Of a stretch of DNA of 64,000 nt, positions 63,155-64,000 are shown in pieces. The stretch is from Rhinocladiella similis. Lineage: Eukaryota; Ascomycota; Eurotiomycetes; Chaetothyriales; Herpotrichiellaceae. Made by a program: the position numbers and the translations under genes. The notes under the pieces were generated by a model that was given only the letters and a program-made list of their open reading frames with translations, ran no database searches and was not told the origin of the DNA. The stretch is from NCBI GenBank assembly GCA_024082115.1, contig JAMRYE010000010.1:2976001-3040000 (forward strand), written 5' to 3'. The number at the start of each line of letters is the position of its first letter. The first letter of the stretch is position 1.

Positions 63155-64000
63155 TTAGGTTTGAAGTGACGCAGCCCGTTTGGCTTTGAGCAGGGGAAGT
63201 TGTCGGCGGCGTGCATTGATAAACCAGTTCGAAATCTTCTCGAATAGTTAGCAGACATAGTCATAATTCAAGAGTGATATTGTGAACCTGGCTCCGGGTT
63301 AATCCTGTCAATTCAATGAACTTTTGCATGTCTTTCTCAGTAGGGAAGGGATGTGCAAGGTTTTCCTGCAGCCAGGTGCGTAGATGGTCCGTAATTGGCT
63401 TTGGAAGATTTCCACGACGGCGACGTCCATGACCATGCACTTCGTATCCCATCATAGGAGGAGCCATGGCTGGGTTATTGCTAAACCAGGCCGACTGATA
63501 GGACAGAGAGGCTGCGCTCGAGGTGGGCGGACTTGCATATGAAGGATATGGGGCCTTTGCTGGGCGGTATAGTGACCGGGGCGCAGAATGTAAAACGTCG
63601 ACCTGGACAAGGCTGGTATGAGTGGCTTCTGAGCTGCTAGTCTCGTTACTGGCCTGTGCTTCTTGATTCATTAAGGTGGCTGCCTTCTCTGCCTGACCGT
63701 TGGCCTGGTACGCGTGCACTAACGCGCGCCGCGAGGCCACCCGTGAAGGATGGTCCTCAGCTAAATGTTCCTGGAGTTGCACAACATTTTCCAGAAGTGT
63801 TATTGTCTTCTCGATCTGCTCATTTGCACGATATGCGCAAGCCAAGTCGTGCTGCGTAGATAAACGATCGGGATGATCCTCAGTGAGATGTTCTTGAATG
63901 TGAGCAATGTGCTCCAGCATTCTGATTGCCTCGTCGATCTGTCCGTTGGTCTGATATGCACGGGCCAACTCGTGCTGCGAGGCTAAGAGGTCTGGATGGC
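63155..64000 (-). CDS. TPR-repeat protein fused to a KN/TALE homeodomain, 5' part beyond window
   Basis: The frame is open to the right edge, so the N terminus is missing. From the edge it reads at least two and a half tetratricopeptide units of 42 residues, each with HPDRLSTQHDLACAYRANEQ-like sequence followed by IEKTITLLENVV. These are the TPR_10/12 (kinesin-light-chain-like) repeats usually found behind NB-ARC or NACHT domains in fungal NLR-like proteins. A Ser/Pro/Tyr-rich linker follows. The homeodomain then starts HGRRRRGNLPKPITDHLRTW, and after a 52-bp intron (63236-63287, TGCTAAC branch site) continues ISNWFINARRR, the recognition helix of the TALE class, ending 18 residues later at 63155. 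TPR, linker and helices 1-2 are in one uninterrupted exon, so the fusion does not depend on splicing. A DNA-binding regulator with a protein-interaction N terminus is inferred. Confidence 0.85.

Overview
The window is nuclear DNA from a filamentous ascomycete (Pezizomycotina). The evidence is short GT-AG introns (45 to 149 bp, usually one to five per gene), compact genes on both strands with divergent promoters, and typical fungal families: Zn2Cys6 regulator, Rds1/LsdA-type secreted ferritin-like protein, UreG, UTP7, fungal PTPA, GH30, phenolic acid decarboxylase and FMO-type monooxygenase. The gene mix would suit a Eurotiomycete, possibly a black yeast relative (Chaetothyriales), but the sequence alone does not prove this. 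No rRNA, tRNA, CRISPR array or intact transposon was found.

Layout. 1-8.7 kb is mostly housekeeping: MnSOD (cut by the left edge), an ARMH3-like (DUF1741) gene, the Fe-S assembly factor ISA1, a small three-exon Dabb-domain gene, the urease GTPase UreG and the ribosome-biogenesis protein UTP7. 9-26 kb is more accessory: a cyclopropane-fatty-acid-synthase-like gene broken by an in-frame TAG, an aspartate aminotransferase, a PD-(D/E)XK-like protein, a DJ-1/PfpI protein, a Zn2Cys6 transcription factor, an orphan acidic protein, an SDR, a six-exon 3-hydroxyacyl-CoA dehydrogenase and a four-TM MARVEL-type protein. 28-43.5 kb: a secreted bicupin-motif protein behind long GT and TC microsatellites, a 1582-residue coiled-coil protein, a nuclear SANT/Myb-like protein, a PP2A activator (PTPA), a secreted GH30 glycosidase and a CCDC130/Saf4-type splicing factor. 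44-64 kb: phenolic acid decarboxylase, secreted ferritin-like protein, a 2OG-Fe(II) oxygenase, a C2H2 zinc-finger protein, an abbreviated patatin-like protein, a small secreted twin-WC-x6-C protein, Ataxin-10/Ctr86, an FMO/Baeyer-Villiger-like monooxygenase, an NmrA/isoflavone-reductase-like protein and, at the right edge, a TPR protein fused to a TALE homeodomain.

How genes may work together. The oxidoreductases (SDR plus 3-hydroxyacyl-CoA dehydrogenase; FMO plus NmrA-like reductase; phenolic acid decarboxylase; 2OG oxygenase) fit catabolism or detoxification of plant or aromatic substrates, but they are interleaved with housekeeping genes and there is no PKS, NRPS or terpene synthase, so I do not call a biosynthetic cluster.

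The observations most worth a second look are: the NLR-style TPR array joined in one reading frame to a KN/TALE homeodomain (63155-64000); the single TAG in the CFA-like gene, with a TAG-CTA context; the secreted protein with two W-C-x6-C units behind a Kex2 site; the patatin head on an unrelated tail; and nine copies of the 9-mer TACTCCGTA (either strand), all outside the genes called here. Exon boundaries were derived by eye from splice signals, phase and family conservation.
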